From: a virus | Direction: 5' to 3' (one strand) | IMG/VR virus record: IMGVR_UViG_3300031576_000252 | Location: 1-26,889 of that record | Length of the DNA stretch: 26,889 nucleotides | In this document: piece after piece, positions 1 to 7,147 of the stretch | How positions within the stretch are numbered: the first letter of the stretch is position 1 | Layout: each line of letters opens with the position of its first letter | The notes under the pieces: generated by a model | What the model was told of the DNA's origin: nothing | Databases searched by the model: none | Seen by the model: only the letters and a program-made list of their open reading frames with translations | Program-made: the position numbers and the translations under genes

Positions 1-2057
1 TGAGCATTGGTGGCACTACTACGAGGCGACCCGGAGTTCGGCGCAAGACCCCCCTCGCCTGTCAAGAGGGCCTGCGTCTGCATGGCCTGCATCTGCTCCA
101 TCTCCCAGAGCGCCTTCTGCTGGTTGGCGTAGAAGTCGATCCGGGCCTGGGCGTCCGGCGGCAGCATCTTGTAGTGGTCGCTCTTCTGGAAGTCGCGGCT
201 GACTTGCAGGTGGATGTAGTGATCGTCGAACTCCTCGGGCATCACGAGCTCGCCTCCGATCGCTCGGTCGATCGCGATTTCGGCGTTCCTCTCGTCGGCC
301 TCGGTCTGATCGAGCCACTTGCGAGGGTCCGCGAGCTCGAGCATCTCGAAGAAGCGCGCGCGCTCCCGCGCATCGGCCATGTCGATCGCGCCGTATTGGA
401 CGAGATCGAGGACGAACTGCTGACGCGCCGCCCGGGAGTAGGGGATCGAGGAGCCGCTCTCGACGCGCACGTCGGTCGCGTCCTTCAAGTCCGCCCCGCG
501 GAACCAGAGCGCCTCTATCATGCGCCCCTTCCCGACGACCTTCACCATCCGCTCCTCGGGGTAGTGCTTGCTCGAAAGAACGAGCATCCGCTTCCCCAGG
601 CGCTCGACCGCGCGCTCGAGCCTCCGGGAGATCGGCGCGAAGAAGCCCTGGTCCTGCTCCTGCAGAAGCGCGAGGGCGACACCCGAACGAACGTTCTGCG
701 GCGCCCTCGCCGTCGTGACCTCGTGGATCGAGACCGTCTCCCTCATTCCCTGGATGGTGCGATCCTCCGTCTCTCCAAAACCGACCGGCAGCGGCATCGG
801 CGTCATGGGCTCCGGCCTCATCCCGCCTGTCGGACTGAACTCGATCTTCTCGCCGGGGACGTCGTTGTAGGCGTTCTTGTGGACCTCGGCCCCCCGCGGC
901 AGGAGCAACTTCGGCTTGAGACAGAGGTTCACGTGCTCGACTTGCTGGGAGCGAAGGCGGTTCAACCTCCGCTGCTGCGAGAGGATGGATTCGGCGAGCC
1001 CGATTCCCCAGAAGTTTCCCGGTCTCGGCAAGTAGCTGACGTAGATGAGCTCGGAGTAGTCGCACTCGCCCTTCGAGAGAATCTTGTCCCCGGCGACGAG
1101 GGCGTGAAGGCCCTCCGGGTAATCCTCGCTCTCGGGCTCGTGGTACTCCCGGAGGATGAGGGTATCGTCGCTTTCGAGAGGCGAGACCTGCGGAGGACCC
1201 GAGGCGGGTGTGCGCCGGGGCGCGATCGAGGCCGCGGCGAGGCCGAGGATGCGGGCCTCCCAATCCTCCGCATCCTGGCGCGTCACCACCTTCTCGGGGG
1301 CGATCTCCTCCACCACGGCGCCGTAGCGGCCGCGCAAGTAGGCCCGAGAGCGCCGGTAGGTTTGGACCCACCAGGGGCAGTAGGAGCGGTCGATCACGCC
1401 CGCCGGGGCCGTCGCGTAGGACGGCACGTAAATCTCGAACGGCGAGACCGGATCGACCCGGATCGCGCCCGGGCGGTACTCGATGTAGGAACCGGCGGCC
1501 GCCAAGCGCGCCTTCTCCGACGCCGAGATCGTCGCGGGAAGAGGCTCTCCGCTGCTGGGATCTATGTAGATCCTCGATTTCTCCCCCGAAACGGGATCGA
1601 ACGTCACCTTGAAGAAGGCCGTCCCGCAGATCACCGCCCACCGAACGACCTCTTCGATCTTCGCGGGGATGTCGAGCTCCTGCCAGACGGCGGTGAGCAC
1701 CTTGTCCGCCACCCGCGCGGCCGCTCGGTCCTCGATGTCGGAGGTCGCGGGCGCGACGTAGGCCCGCGGCTGGTGCTCGATCAGGCTGCTGACCGCCCTC
1801 TGCACGAAAGGCTGGACCAGGTTCACGATCTCGAACTGGATGTGGTCCGGGATCGACTGGAGGCGCCTTCCCCCCAGGTCCCAATAGAGATACTGGTAGC
1901 CCATATAGAAGGCGAGGCTGATGTAGTTCTTCCGATCGACCCGCTCCTTAACGGAGACGATCGCCCGCAGGTCCGCGCGGCTGTTCACCCGGGCGATGAT
2001 CTTCGCGTCCTGCTCGCCCTGACCGAGCCAGGACTGATTCGCGGTGCGGACGTCCAT
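1..2057 (-). CDS. Phage portal protein (3' end cut by window edge)
   Basis: The frame is open from an ATG at 2057 to the left edge, giving 685 codons with no stop. The portal forms the dodecameric ring at one capsid vertex through which DNA is packaged and ejected, and to which the terminase docks. The product is acidic/basic mixed with no membrane segments. It carries portal-like blocks: an N-terminal helical region with FYMGYQY near residue 45, a central region with NFWGIGLAESIL and QQRRLNRLRSQQVEH, and a long helical C-terminal part rich in Q and M (MEQMQAMQTQ). The length is close to P22-type portals (about 700 aa). The start is chosen because the stop of the upstream gene overlaps it (TGATG at 2059-2055), implying coupled translation. 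It follows the terminase genes, the usual order. Identification rests on my recognition of the family and on context. Confidence 0.85.
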   Translation of the reverse strand, partial: MDVRTANQSWLGQGEQDAKIIARVNSRADLRAIVSVKERVDRKNYISLAFYMGYQYLYWDLGGRRLQSIPDHIQFEIVNLVQPFVQRAVSSLIEHQPRAYVAPATSDIEDRAAARVADKVLTAVWQELDIPAKIEEVVRWAVICGTAFFKVTFDPVSGEKSRIYIDPSSGEPLPATISASEKARLAAAGSYIEYRPGAIRVDPVSPFEIYVPSYATAPAGVIDRSYCPWWVQTYRRSRAYLRGRYGAVVEEIAPEKVVTRQDAEDWEARILGLAAASIAPRRTPASGPPQVSPLESDDTLILREYHEPESEDYPEGLHALVAGDKILSKGECDYSELIYVSYLPRPGNFWGIGLAESILSQQRRLNRLRSQQVEHVNLCLKPKLLLPRGAEVHKNAYNDVPGEKIEFSPTGGMRPEPMTPMPLPVGFGETEDRTIQGMRETVSIHEVTTARAPQNVRSGVALALLQEQDQGFFAPISRRLERAVERLGKRMLVLSSKHYPEERMVKVVGKGRMIEALWFRGADLKDATDVRVESGSSIPYSRAARQQFVLDLVQYGAIDMADARERARFFEMLELADPRKWLDQTEADERNAEIAIDRAIGGELVMPEEFDDHYIHLQVSRDFQKSDHYKMLPPDAQARIDFYANQQKALWEMEQMQAMQTQALLTGEGGLAPNSGSPRSSATNA

Positions 2058-2407
2058 CAGGGCACCGCTTCGACCACGGGCATCATCTCGGGTCGGCCGA
2101 GGTAATAACCGGCGGCCACGAGCGCCGTCTGCAGCAGGGCGTCGAAATCGGGCGGATCCGTCTCCGGCAGCTCTTCACGCGCCTGGCAGATGCAGAACCA
2201 CAGGAGAAGATCCGCGCAGGTCGCGACGAAGTCCTCGATGGCACAATCGACGAAGCGGTCCTTGACTCCCAGGGCCTGCGCGTGCTGCAGGAGCCGGCGG
2301 TACAGCTCGGTCTGCCCGAGTTCGTTCGAGGCCTTGAGGCCGCCCCGCACGATGGCGACGGCGGTCTTCACCCGCGGATCGTCGAGATCGATGCCGGAAA
2401 CGATCAT
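2057..2407 (-). CDS. Hypothetical protein, 116 aa, between terminase and portal
   Basis: The product starts MIVSGIDLDDPRVKTAV and is mainly alpha-helical, with a Cys-containing hydrophobic stretch (CADLLLWFCICQ) in the second half and a C-terminal hydrophobic patch. I do not recognise a family. The ATG at 2407 overlaps the stop of the upstream membrane protein gene (ATGA), and its own stop overlaps the portal start (TGATG), so it sits inside a tightly coupled packaging operon. A longer in-frame reading back to 2812 exists but is Arg/Gly-rich and is a shadow of the terminase nuclease gene. A head-assembly or packaging accessory role is inferred from position only. Confidence 0.7.
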   Translation of the reverse strand: MIVSGIDLDDPRVKTAVAIVRGGLKASNELGQTELYRRLLQHAQALGVKDRFVDCAIEDFVATCADLLLWFCICQAREELPETDPPDFDALLQTALVAAGYYLGRPEMMPVVEAVP

Positions 2408-2670
2408 GGAGTGAGATCGCCGCGCGCGGTGGCGGCGTCGGTGTCGCTGTGGACGTAGCGGCTCCCGACGGGCGCCCCCATCCTCGCGGCCGCCACCGCG
2501 TTCTCGAAGCGGCGCAGTTCCACCAGCTCGTCGGGCGAGTCCGCGCAGAGCCGATCCGCCATCCGGGAGAGCTCGCGGCTCGTGTTCCGAAGCGCGAGGT
2601 AGGCGACGAGCGAGCCCGCGCAGGCCGCGAGCCCGAGGAATCCGACCGCGACCGCCGTCACAAGCTCCAT
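2404..2670 (-). CDS. Small protein with one N-terminal membrane segment, 88 aa
   Basis: The product begins MELVTAVAVGF and residues about 4-27 form one hydrophobic segment (Ala, Leu, Val, Gly). It is followed by a charged, probably helical tail (RELSRMADRL) with no recognised domain. The topology is N-in or signal-anchor-like, which cannot be settled here. The start overlaps the last 13 nt of the terminase nuclease ORF and the stop overlaps the next gene by 4 nt. Single-pass proteins in phage late operons are sometimes lysis-related (holin or spanin component), but nothing specific supports that here. Confidence 0.65.
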   Translation of the reverse strand: MELVTAVAVGFLGLAACAGSLVAYLALRNTSRELSRMADRLCADSPDELVELRRFENAVAAARMGAPVGSRYVHSDTDAATARGDLTP

Positions 2671-3404
2671 GCCTCGACCTCCACGGGGTTCTGGGACCGG
2701 CGCCACTCGCCCTGCACCTCCGCGGTGCGTTCCCGGATCTTCTCCCAGAGCTCCATCCGTCGCAAGAGATCGGGGTTCGTGTCGGCCTCGACCGGCCGCA
2801 GCGGCAGCTCACCCCACCGCTCCTTCCGGGCCATCAGGGCGATCCCGAGAGCGAACGCCTGGTCGTCGTGGAAGCCGCTCGGCGCCTCTGCGCGTCCCTT
2901 CTCGTCGAGACGCATCTGCATACACTCCAGCACAGTCGACCTGTCTCGCCAGCGGATGAGCTTCCGAGACGTCACCCGACGGATCTCGTTGATAAGGAGG
3001 GGCCGCGAGGCCGAGGTCGTGAGCCAGCCGTACTCGTTTTTCGGTTTCCTCTCGATCTCGTCGTAGTCGACCCGGGTGTAGAGCCGGTAGTAGTGGGCCC
3101 GGCGAAGCTCGAGGATCACCGAGAGCCCGTAGGTGTTCGACTCGACGGCGATCTCGGCCGTCTTGTAGAGGTGGCCCAGGAGCCGGAGGTGGCGCGCGAA
3201 GACATGGGGCTCGACCTTCGACTGGTAGACGCACACCTGCTCGAGCGTCCAACAATCGAGGACCTGCGCCGCCTGGAAGTCGCCTCCCTCCTTCCCCTGC
3301 GCGACGTCGGCCCCGATGACGTAGGGCCGGCTCTCGAGCGGCTCCCTATAGAGCCTTGTTTGAAGCGCGGACGCGGAGCCTTTCACGTTCGATCGCGAAA
3401 TCAA
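2658..3404 (-). CDS. Terminase large subunit, C-terminal nuclease domain as a separate ORF
   Basis: This 248-aa product matches only the RNase H-fold nuclease half of a terminase large subunit, which cuts concatemeric DNA during packaging. The visible catalytic acids are D33 in VIGADVAQGKEGGDF, E88 in EIAVESNTYG and the D180-D181 pair in FHDDQAFALG. GWLTTSASRPLLINEI is also typical of this domain. No ATPase motifs are present; those lie in a separate ORF at 4178-5026. The start is taken as TTG at 3404 because a GGGGAG ribosome binding site lies 5 nt upstream. A GTG at 3386 is the alternative. The gene overlaps the preceding ORF by 59 nt. The first ~26 residues (ending REPLESRPY) look like the normal interdomain linker, so the break lies between domains and both halves look intact. 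Confidence 0.85.
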   Translation of the reverse strand: MISRSNVKGSASALQTRLYREPLESRPYVIGADVAQGKEGGDFQAAQVLDCWTLEQVCVYQSKVEPHVFARHLRLLGHLYKTAEIAVESNTYGLSVILELRRAHYYRLYTRVDYDEIERKPKNEYGWLTTSASRPLLINEIRRVTSRKLIRWRDRSTVLECMQMRLDEKGRAEAPSGFHDDQAFALGIALMARKERWGELPLRPVEADTNPDLLRRMELWEKIRERTAEVQGEWRRSQNPVEVEAWSL

Positions 3405-3900
3405 CGACGCTCCCCGCCATGCCCTCGGCGCCGCGCCCGCCGTCCCACCGATCGAGGAACATGCCGGCGTACTTCGGCCCCTCGCGACCGCCCTCCATGG
3501 CGCCCGCGAAAACGCGTTCCCAGACGAGGTGAACCTTCGCCCGCATCGCCGGCTCGAGTTTCTTCCGCAGCCACCCCTCGAAGCGGGGATCCTGCGACCA
3601 TTGCTCGACGAGGACGAAGAGGTCGACCTCCTTGAGCTTGAGGATCTCGCGACGCAGAAGGCGCGTGATCCGCTCCTGCCGAGGGGAAGCGACGAAGGTC
3701 TTCTCCGCGTTCGCGCTTTTCGCGTAGAAGTCGATCGCGCCCGGTTCGATTTCGACGCCTCGACCGGCGAGGGCGAGCCGCTTCCTCGCAGCCTCGATCG
3801 CCTCGCTCTCCGCCTCGATCGCCGGCGGCGCCAACGGAGGACCGCCCCCTGGAGTCCCTTTCATGCGCTCGGAGACGGCGAGCTTGTGCGCCTCGTCCAT
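3346..3900 (-). CDS. Hypothetical helical protein (184 aa) lying between the two terminase halves
   Basis: The product starts MDEAHKLAVSERMKG, has a Pro/Gly-rich N-terminal part and then a highly charged helical body (RQERITRLLRREILKLKE, LVEQWSQDPRFEGWLRKK). Its C-terminal half resembles the pattern of small terminase-type or DUF5681-like proteins (EGPKYAGMFLDRWDGG), but that resemblance is weak. I see no homing endonuclease motif (no HNH, GIY-YIG or LAGLIDADG). The ATG at 3900 lies 5 nt after the stop of the 3906-4181 ORF, without a strong ribosome binding site, suggesting reinitiation. Its end overlaps the nuclease-half ORF. A packaging role, perhaps as small terminase, is inference. Confidence 0.65.
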   Translation of the reverse strand: MDEAHKLAVSERMKGTPGGGPPLAPPAIEAESEAIEAARKRLALAGRGVEIEPGAIDFYAKSANAEKTFVASPRQERITRLLRREILKLKEVDLFVLVEQWSQDPRFEGWLRKKLEPAMRAKVHLVWERVFAGAMEGGREGPKYAGMFLDRWDGGRGAEGMAGSVVDFAIERERLRVRASNKAL

Positions 3901-3905
3901 GAGAG

Positions 3906-4181
3906 TCAGGCGGGCGTCGCCTCGGGAAAGGCCGTCGAGGGCTCGTTTCCGGTCGAGCCCTTCCCCTTGCGCCCGGGCGAGATCCCGACCCGCGGGGTCT
4001 CGGCGTGCGTCCCCTCGACGGACTCGTTGCACCCGCTCGCGGGATCGAGGTCGAGCTTCGGGCTCTTGCTCATCCCCTCGTTCGGGTTTCCCGGGGCGGA
4101 TCCGACCGAAATGCGGTTCGGGAAGGGCTTCGAGCCCTCCTCGAAGCCTCCGAGACCGTGGGGCTGCTTCGCGCGCGTCAT
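3906..4181 (-). CDS. Small basic, probably disordered protein (91 aa) after the terminase ATPase half
   Basis: The ATG at 4181 overlaps the stop of the ATPase ORF (ATGA) and is preceded by an AAAGGTG ribosome binding site, which supports translation. The product starts MTRAKQPHGLGGFEEGSK and is rich in Gly, Pro, Ser, Lys and Glu with almost no hydrophobic core, so it is likely unstructured. No family is recognised. It could be a linker or adaptor, or the residue of the event that separated the terminase halves. Confidence 0.6.
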   Translation of the reverse strand: MTRAKQPHGLGGFEEGSKPFPNRISVGSAPGNPNEGMSKSPKLDLDPASGCNESVEGTHAETPRVGISPGRKGKGSTGNEPSTAFPEATPA

Positions 4182-5026
4182 GGCGACACCTTTCTTTCGA
4201 CTTCGATCGTGCGGTCCCGCGTGTGCGGGCCGTGAGTGATCGCCTCCAAGTCTCCGGTCCACAGCGGTTCGGCGCAAGTCTCGAGGGCCTCCTGCAGCGC
4301 GACCCGGTCGAACGCGCCTCGACCGAAGAAGAGGATGAACTTCCCGTAGACCCGGATCTGGCGCTCGTCCTCCGAGGGCAGGTCCCGCTCGAACTGCGCG
4401 ATCTCCTCCTCCCCGAGGATCTTGTTGTCGCGCATCGTCCCGCTGAAGACCCCGATCGCGGGATCCGTCCTCTCGACGAAACCCGGCATGTAGATGCGCT
4501 GGTGGATCCAGGCGAGCCCCGAGACCGGAGTCATCGTGACGAGCTCGGTCCCGCCGCGGTCGATCAAGCGCGCCATGCACTCGGTCCACACGTCCTCCAC
4601 CGGCTCCTCGTCGAACCAGACGTAGTCCCAATCGACCCCCTGGAACTTCTCGCGACCCGAGTCGCAGGAATAGAGATCGATCGTGGAGCCGTTCCTCAAG
4701 TAGATCCGTCTCTCGTCCTGTCGGAACCGGCGGATTTCCTCGCCCGGGAGAAACTTGAAGAGCTTCTCTTCCGTCACCCGCTTGCTCATCTTGAAGTCGA
4801 GCGCGACGCATCCGATCTTCGCCGGCGTCGTCGCCCGCCACCCGGGAAGCGCGGGACAGATCCCGAACGCGCGAGAGGCCGTCGCGTAGGCGCCGAGGTC
4901 GCTCTTCCCCCACCGGTTCGGCCCGATCCCCCAGACGTGCTTCTGTTTCCGCACAAGCGAGGCTTCGAGCATCGCCTGCTGGTGCTGGAAGGGCTCCCAG
5001 GTCAGGAAGGGATGTCCTTCGTACAT
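4178..5026 (-). CDS. Terminase large subunit, N-terminal ATPase domain as a separate ORF
   Basis: This 282-aa product is the ATPase (packaging motor) half of a terminase large subunit. Visible motifs are an adenine-binding region (WEPFQHQQAML, residues 10-20), Walker A GPNRWGKS (35-42, with K41), Walker B DYVWFDEE (134-141, with D139 and E140) and the coupling motif TMTP (164-167). After residue about 230 comes FFGRGAFDRVALQEALE, which in intact terminases leads into the linker and nuclease domain. Here the ORF stops after IEVERKVSP. A full-length TerL would be roughly 450-550 aa. The nuclease half is encoded about 770 bp downstream, beyond two small ORFs. The start is ATG at 5026; no strong ribosome binding site is visible, and the upstream ORF ends 14 nt before it. 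Confidence 0.88.
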   Translation of the reverse strand: MYEGHPFLTWEPFQHQQAMLEASLVRKQKHVWGIGPNRWGKSDLGAYATASRAFGICPALPGWRATTPAKIGCVALDFKMSKRVTEEKLFKFLPGEEIRRFRQDERRIYLRNGSTIDLYSCDSGREKFQGVDWDYVWFDEEPVEDVWTECMARLIDRGGTELVTMTPVSGLAWIHQRIYMPGFVERTDPAIGVFSGTMRDNKILGEEEIAQFERDLPSEDERQIRVYGKFILFFGRGAFDRVALQEALETCAEPLWTGDLEAITHGPHTRDRTIEVERKVSP

Positions 5027-5040
5027 GAGGGGAAACGGGA

Positions 5041-5280
5041 TCAGTCCGAAGTGCGGTCCATCCAGCGCAACGAAGCCTCCACCCGATCCGCCACCATCAA
5101 GAGATCCGTCTCGAGGAACCCCCCCCGCTCGAGCTCCGCCGCCGCCGAGGCCAGCGCCGCCGCGATCGCGTGCCTGAACTTCACCCGGATCGCGTAGTCC
5201 TTCGGTCCCCGGACCTCCCGCTGGTTCGTCTCGACCTTCCTCGAGCGGTACTCCCGATGCGCGCCGGGAACGGAACGCAG
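5041..5280 (-). CDS. Small helical protein upstream of terminase, start uncertain
   Basis: The frame ending at the TGA at 5043-5041 has protein-like composition over at least 65 codons: an Arg/Lys-rich N-terminal part (REYRSRKVETNQ), then an Ala-rich helix and a C-terminal acidic/hydrophobic helix. The problem is the start. No ATG, GTG or TTG occurs in frame upstream except a late GTG near 5183 and an ATG near 5097, both of which would truncate the conserved-looking part. CTG at 5280 is the boundary given here. Its position immediately before the terminase ATPase ORF makes a small-terminase-like role possible, but I see no diagnostic motif. Confidence 0.4.
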   Translation of the reverse strand: MRSVPGAHREYRSRKVETNQREVRGPKDYAIRVKFRHAIAAALASAAAELERGGFLETDLLMVADRVEASLRWMDRTSD

Positions 5281-5317
5281 CTCGGGTCGGGGCGACGCGC
5301 GAACCGGGAAGGCCGTT

Positions 5318-5467
5318 TCAGAACTCCCGCGCCCACGCGCCGAATCGAACCCGGGCCGCTCGCGCCGTCCGGATCGCCACGCCCCACGGCACCAGCACTC
5401 CCCACACGAGCGGGAAGAGCAGGCTCCGCGCGATCCAGTACGCGAGCGGCCGGGCCGTTGAAATCAA
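5318..5467 (-). CDS. Putative 49-aa membrane microprotein
   Basis: From a TTG at 5467 the frame encodes a hydrophobic segment with Trp (YWIARSLLFPLVWGVLVPWG) followed by a basic tail (RTARAARVRFGAWAREF). This looks like a one-pass membrane microprotein. The frame is open further upstream to a GTG at 5638, giving 106 aa, but that part is less protein-like. An ATG-initiated frame in this region (5519 to 5181) is a competing reading. It would be the first gene of the leftward packaging operon below the promoter at 5671-5699. Confidence 0.38.
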   Translation of the reverse strand: MISTARPLAYWIARSLLFPLVWGVLVPWGVAIRTARAARVRFGAWAREF

Positions 5468-5670
5468 GTGGCCCCGCCGCCGCCAGACCTCCGGGACCGA
5501 CGGCCGCGCAGATGACCATGCGATAGATCCCGCGGACGCAACCGGAAGCCTTCTTCGAACGGGGCCGTCGATCAGCCTACCAAGCTCCCCGGGCCCGTTG
5601 CAAGCGGCCAACACGCAGACCCGGACAAGGAGCCCCACCGCCCGACGGGCCCGGGGAGGAACACACCCAC

Positions 5671-5699
5671 AATATCTAGGGTCTTGCGGCGACCTTCAA
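5671..5699 (-). promoter_or_regulatory. Sigma70-like promoter for the leftward packaging block
   Basis: On the minus strand TTGAAG (5699-5694) and GATATT (5676-5671) are separated by 17 bp. The -10 matches 4 of 6 and the -35 matches 4 of 6 consensus bases. It lies in the divergent gap between the packaging genes and the plus-strand gene at 5742, and points toward the packaging block. Confidence 0.5.
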
Positions 5700-5741
5700 G
5701 GGTCTGTAGGTTCCGCGACACTCGTGGGACAAGCCTCACGG

Positions 5742-5984
5742 ATGCGCCGCCTCTTCGACGCGAGAGAGGATGTGCTCTCCGCACCGAAGATCCCCGTCGC
5801 TCACGAGGTCGACCTCGACTCCCCTCCCGACCTCCCGCTCGGCGAGAACGTCGAGATCCGAGCCGACCGGTCGAACGCACTCTCGCCGCCCTCATGGACG
5901 GTGGACTGGAACGCGAGGCAAGGACCGACAGGCGCACCGAAGTTCCCCCACGGCCCACCGGGGCCCCGCGCGCTGGTAGGGTAA
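5742..5984 (+). CDS. Hypothetical protein, 80 aa
   Basis: The product starts MRRLFDAREDVLSAPK and is acidic in the middle (HEVDLDSPPDLPLGENVE), ending in a Pro/Gly-rich basic tail. Most third codon positions are G or C, as in clear genes of this genome. No ribosome binding site is visible before the ATG, and an in-frame GTG lies 18 nt upstream. No family is recognised. It is the first plus-strand gene of the 5.7-7.5 kb segment. Confidence 0.45.
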   Translation: MRRLFDAREDVLSAPKIPVAHEVDLDSPPDLPLGENVEIRADRSNALSPPSWTVDWNARQGPTGAPKFPHGPPGPRALVG

Positions 5985-6002
5985 TCCTCCCTGACCGTAC
6001 TG

Positions 6003-6016
6003 GCCCGCCGGCGGGC
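6003..6016. repeat. Perfect 14-bp palindrome GCCCGCCGGCGGGC
   Basis: The two 7-bp arms are perfectly complementary with no spacer. It is located just after the 80-aa gene. It could be a protein-binding site, or part of a terminator lacking a T-tract. By chance such a palindrome is uncommon, but the local GC content is very high. Confidence 0.5.
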
Positions 6017-6253
6017 TCTGTAGGGGAGGCAACGGGACGCGCGAAAGACCGCTCGACGCCGGAGGGGACTCGCCTCACACGCCGGGCAGCGCCGATCAAC
6101 GCTGACCCTGCCCTCCACCCGCGAGCGGAAGAACTGGATCGGGCGAAGCCGATGCGCTTCCACCCCCCTTCCCGCACCGGAAAGCGACACCGCCCCCTAC
6201 TGGATGTCGCTGGGGACTCACCTGCCGGGACTGGTTCGACAGGCCTCCCACTC

Positions 6254-6280
6254 GATCCCCCCTGCCCGGAAGGGGGGATC
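6254..6280. repeat. Perfect hairpin GATCCCCCC / GGGGGGATC, 9-bp stem
   Basis: Arms at 6254-6262 and 6272-6280 pair perfectly around a 9-nt loop. No T-tract follows on either strand, so it is not a standard intrinsic terminator. The arm GATCCCCCC recurs at 6305-6313 and 7305-7313. Confidence 0.6.
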
Positions 6281-6353
6281 GTACCCCCGGGTCCTGTTTC
6301 GATAGATCCCCCCAACCAGGTACACTTCGCGCCCCTCACGGGGCTTGAGGACC

Positions 6354-6551
6354 GTGGAACCCGAAACCCGTACCCCCCGCTACATCGTCTGCGTCTGCAA
6401 ACACGGCGAAACCCGCCACTACCCCCGCCGCCAGGGCCCCTGCTCACGCTGCCCCTGCCTCGCCTACCACCCTCGCCCCTGGACCCGACCCCTCTTCCGC
6501 GGTGTCGTCCCAGACCGATGCTTCGAGCCCGACCCCCACGAGGCCCCATGA
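6354..6551 (+). CDS. Cys-rich zinc-binding microprotein, 65 aa
   Basis: The pattern C-x-C-x-H near residues 13-17 followed by CSRCPC about 15 residues later, then a Y-x-P element, matches a small zinc-binding protein type often seen in actinobacterial and phage genomes. The start is taken as GTG at 6354, which has GAGG just upstream; a TTG at 6345 is in frame. The stop overlaps the next gene by 4 nt (ATGA), implying coupling. The function is unknown; metal binding is inferred from Cys/His spacing. Confidence 0.6.
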   Translation: MEPETRTPRYIVCVCKHGETRHYPRRQGPCSRCPCLAYHPRPWTRPLFRGVVPDRCFEPDPHEAP

Positions 6552-7147
6552 AACGAGCTAAGCTCCTCCACATGCGCCCCCCCTCTACCTCCGAGTGGAA
6601 CGCCATCGCCCTCGCCATCCTCCGCGCCTCCTTCTCCTCCCTCGACAACGACGACCCCCGCGTCCCACTCACCCGCTCCAACCTCGAAACCCTCGCCCCA
6701 GACCGATCCACCCTCGACCGCATCCTCGACGCCGAAATCCGCCACGGCGCCTGGACAGGCTACTCCTCCTTCCTCCTCGCCCTCTGCAAAACCGCCTTCG
6801 CCGAACTCGCCCCCTCTTCCGCAAAAGACCCCCGCGCACTCCTCCTCGGCGCCACCCTCATCGCGGGCATGTGCGCCCAGGATCCCTCCATCATCCCATC
6901 CATCTTCCCCTCTCCTCCAAAAGGGGGGGACGCCCGCCCGATCCGCCTAGTTCCCACAGCCCTCGACACGGAGGTCTCTCCATGCGCTCCCTCGGTCCTT
7001 TCTGGACCCGTGGAGGGCGGAAAATCCGCTCCCACTCCAGGGCCGAACACGCCGTCATCCGACAACTCCTCGACGAAGGCCACGAGGTCTGGAACAACGG
7101 ATGGCCCGACCTCGTCGCCCTCCGAGATGGAAAGATCCGCTTCATAG
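6548..7147 (+). CDS. Hypothetical protein, 199 aa, coupled to the Cys-rich microprotein
   Basis: The ATG overlaps the previous stop. Residues 1 to about 130 look like a helical protein (EWNAIALAILRAS, LLALCKTAFAELA, LLLGATLIAGMCAQD). The final ~55 residues are Ser/Thr/Pro-rich and overlap the VRR-NUC gene in another frame by 166 bp, so they may be unstructured or constrained by the nuclease frame. No family is recognised. Codons are extremely C-rich (runs of CTC, GCC, TCC), unlike most genes in the window. Confidence 0.55.
   Translation: MKRAKLLHMRPPSTSEWNAIALAILRASFSSLDNDDPRVPLTRSNLETLAPDRSTLDRILDAEIRHGAWTGYSSFLLALCKTAFAELAPSSAKDPRALLLGATLIAGMCAQDPSIIPSIFPSPPKGGDARPIRLVPTALDTEVSPCAPSVLSGPVEGGKSAPTPGPNTPSSDNSSTKATRSGTTDGPTSSPSEMERSAS

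Larger units (their letters stand above)
5985..6353. other. Intergenic stretch with palindromes, no convincing gene
   Basis: About 370 bp without a supportable gene. A 33-codon ATG-started ORF exists near 6203-6304 but has no ribosome binding site. The stretch contains a perfect 14-bp palindrome and a strong C/G hairpin, listed separately. The base composition is C-rich on the plus strand. Confidence 0.4.

Noticed and set aside
19-1884. 621-aa minus-strand ORF and 643-aa plus-strand ORF (174-2105) at the left end
   Set aside because: Both are Arg/Gly/Pro-rich shadows of the portal frame, which runs off the window edge and has clear protein-like composition and a coupled start.
3346-4181. Homing endonuclease or intein in the split terminase
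   Set aside because: No HNH, GIY-YIG, LAGLIDADG or intein end motifs are visible. A group I intron was not excluded formally.
5684-6547. N-terminal extension of the 199-aa plus-strand ORF back to 5684
   Set aside because: Composition is not protein-like and it overlaps other better-supported genes. The ATG at 6548 overlaps the previous stop.
5572-6723. 383-aa minus-strand ORF
   Set aside because: Arg/Gly/Ser repeats typical of antisense of C-rich DNA; it runs across the plus-strand Cys-rich gene and the 199-aa gene.
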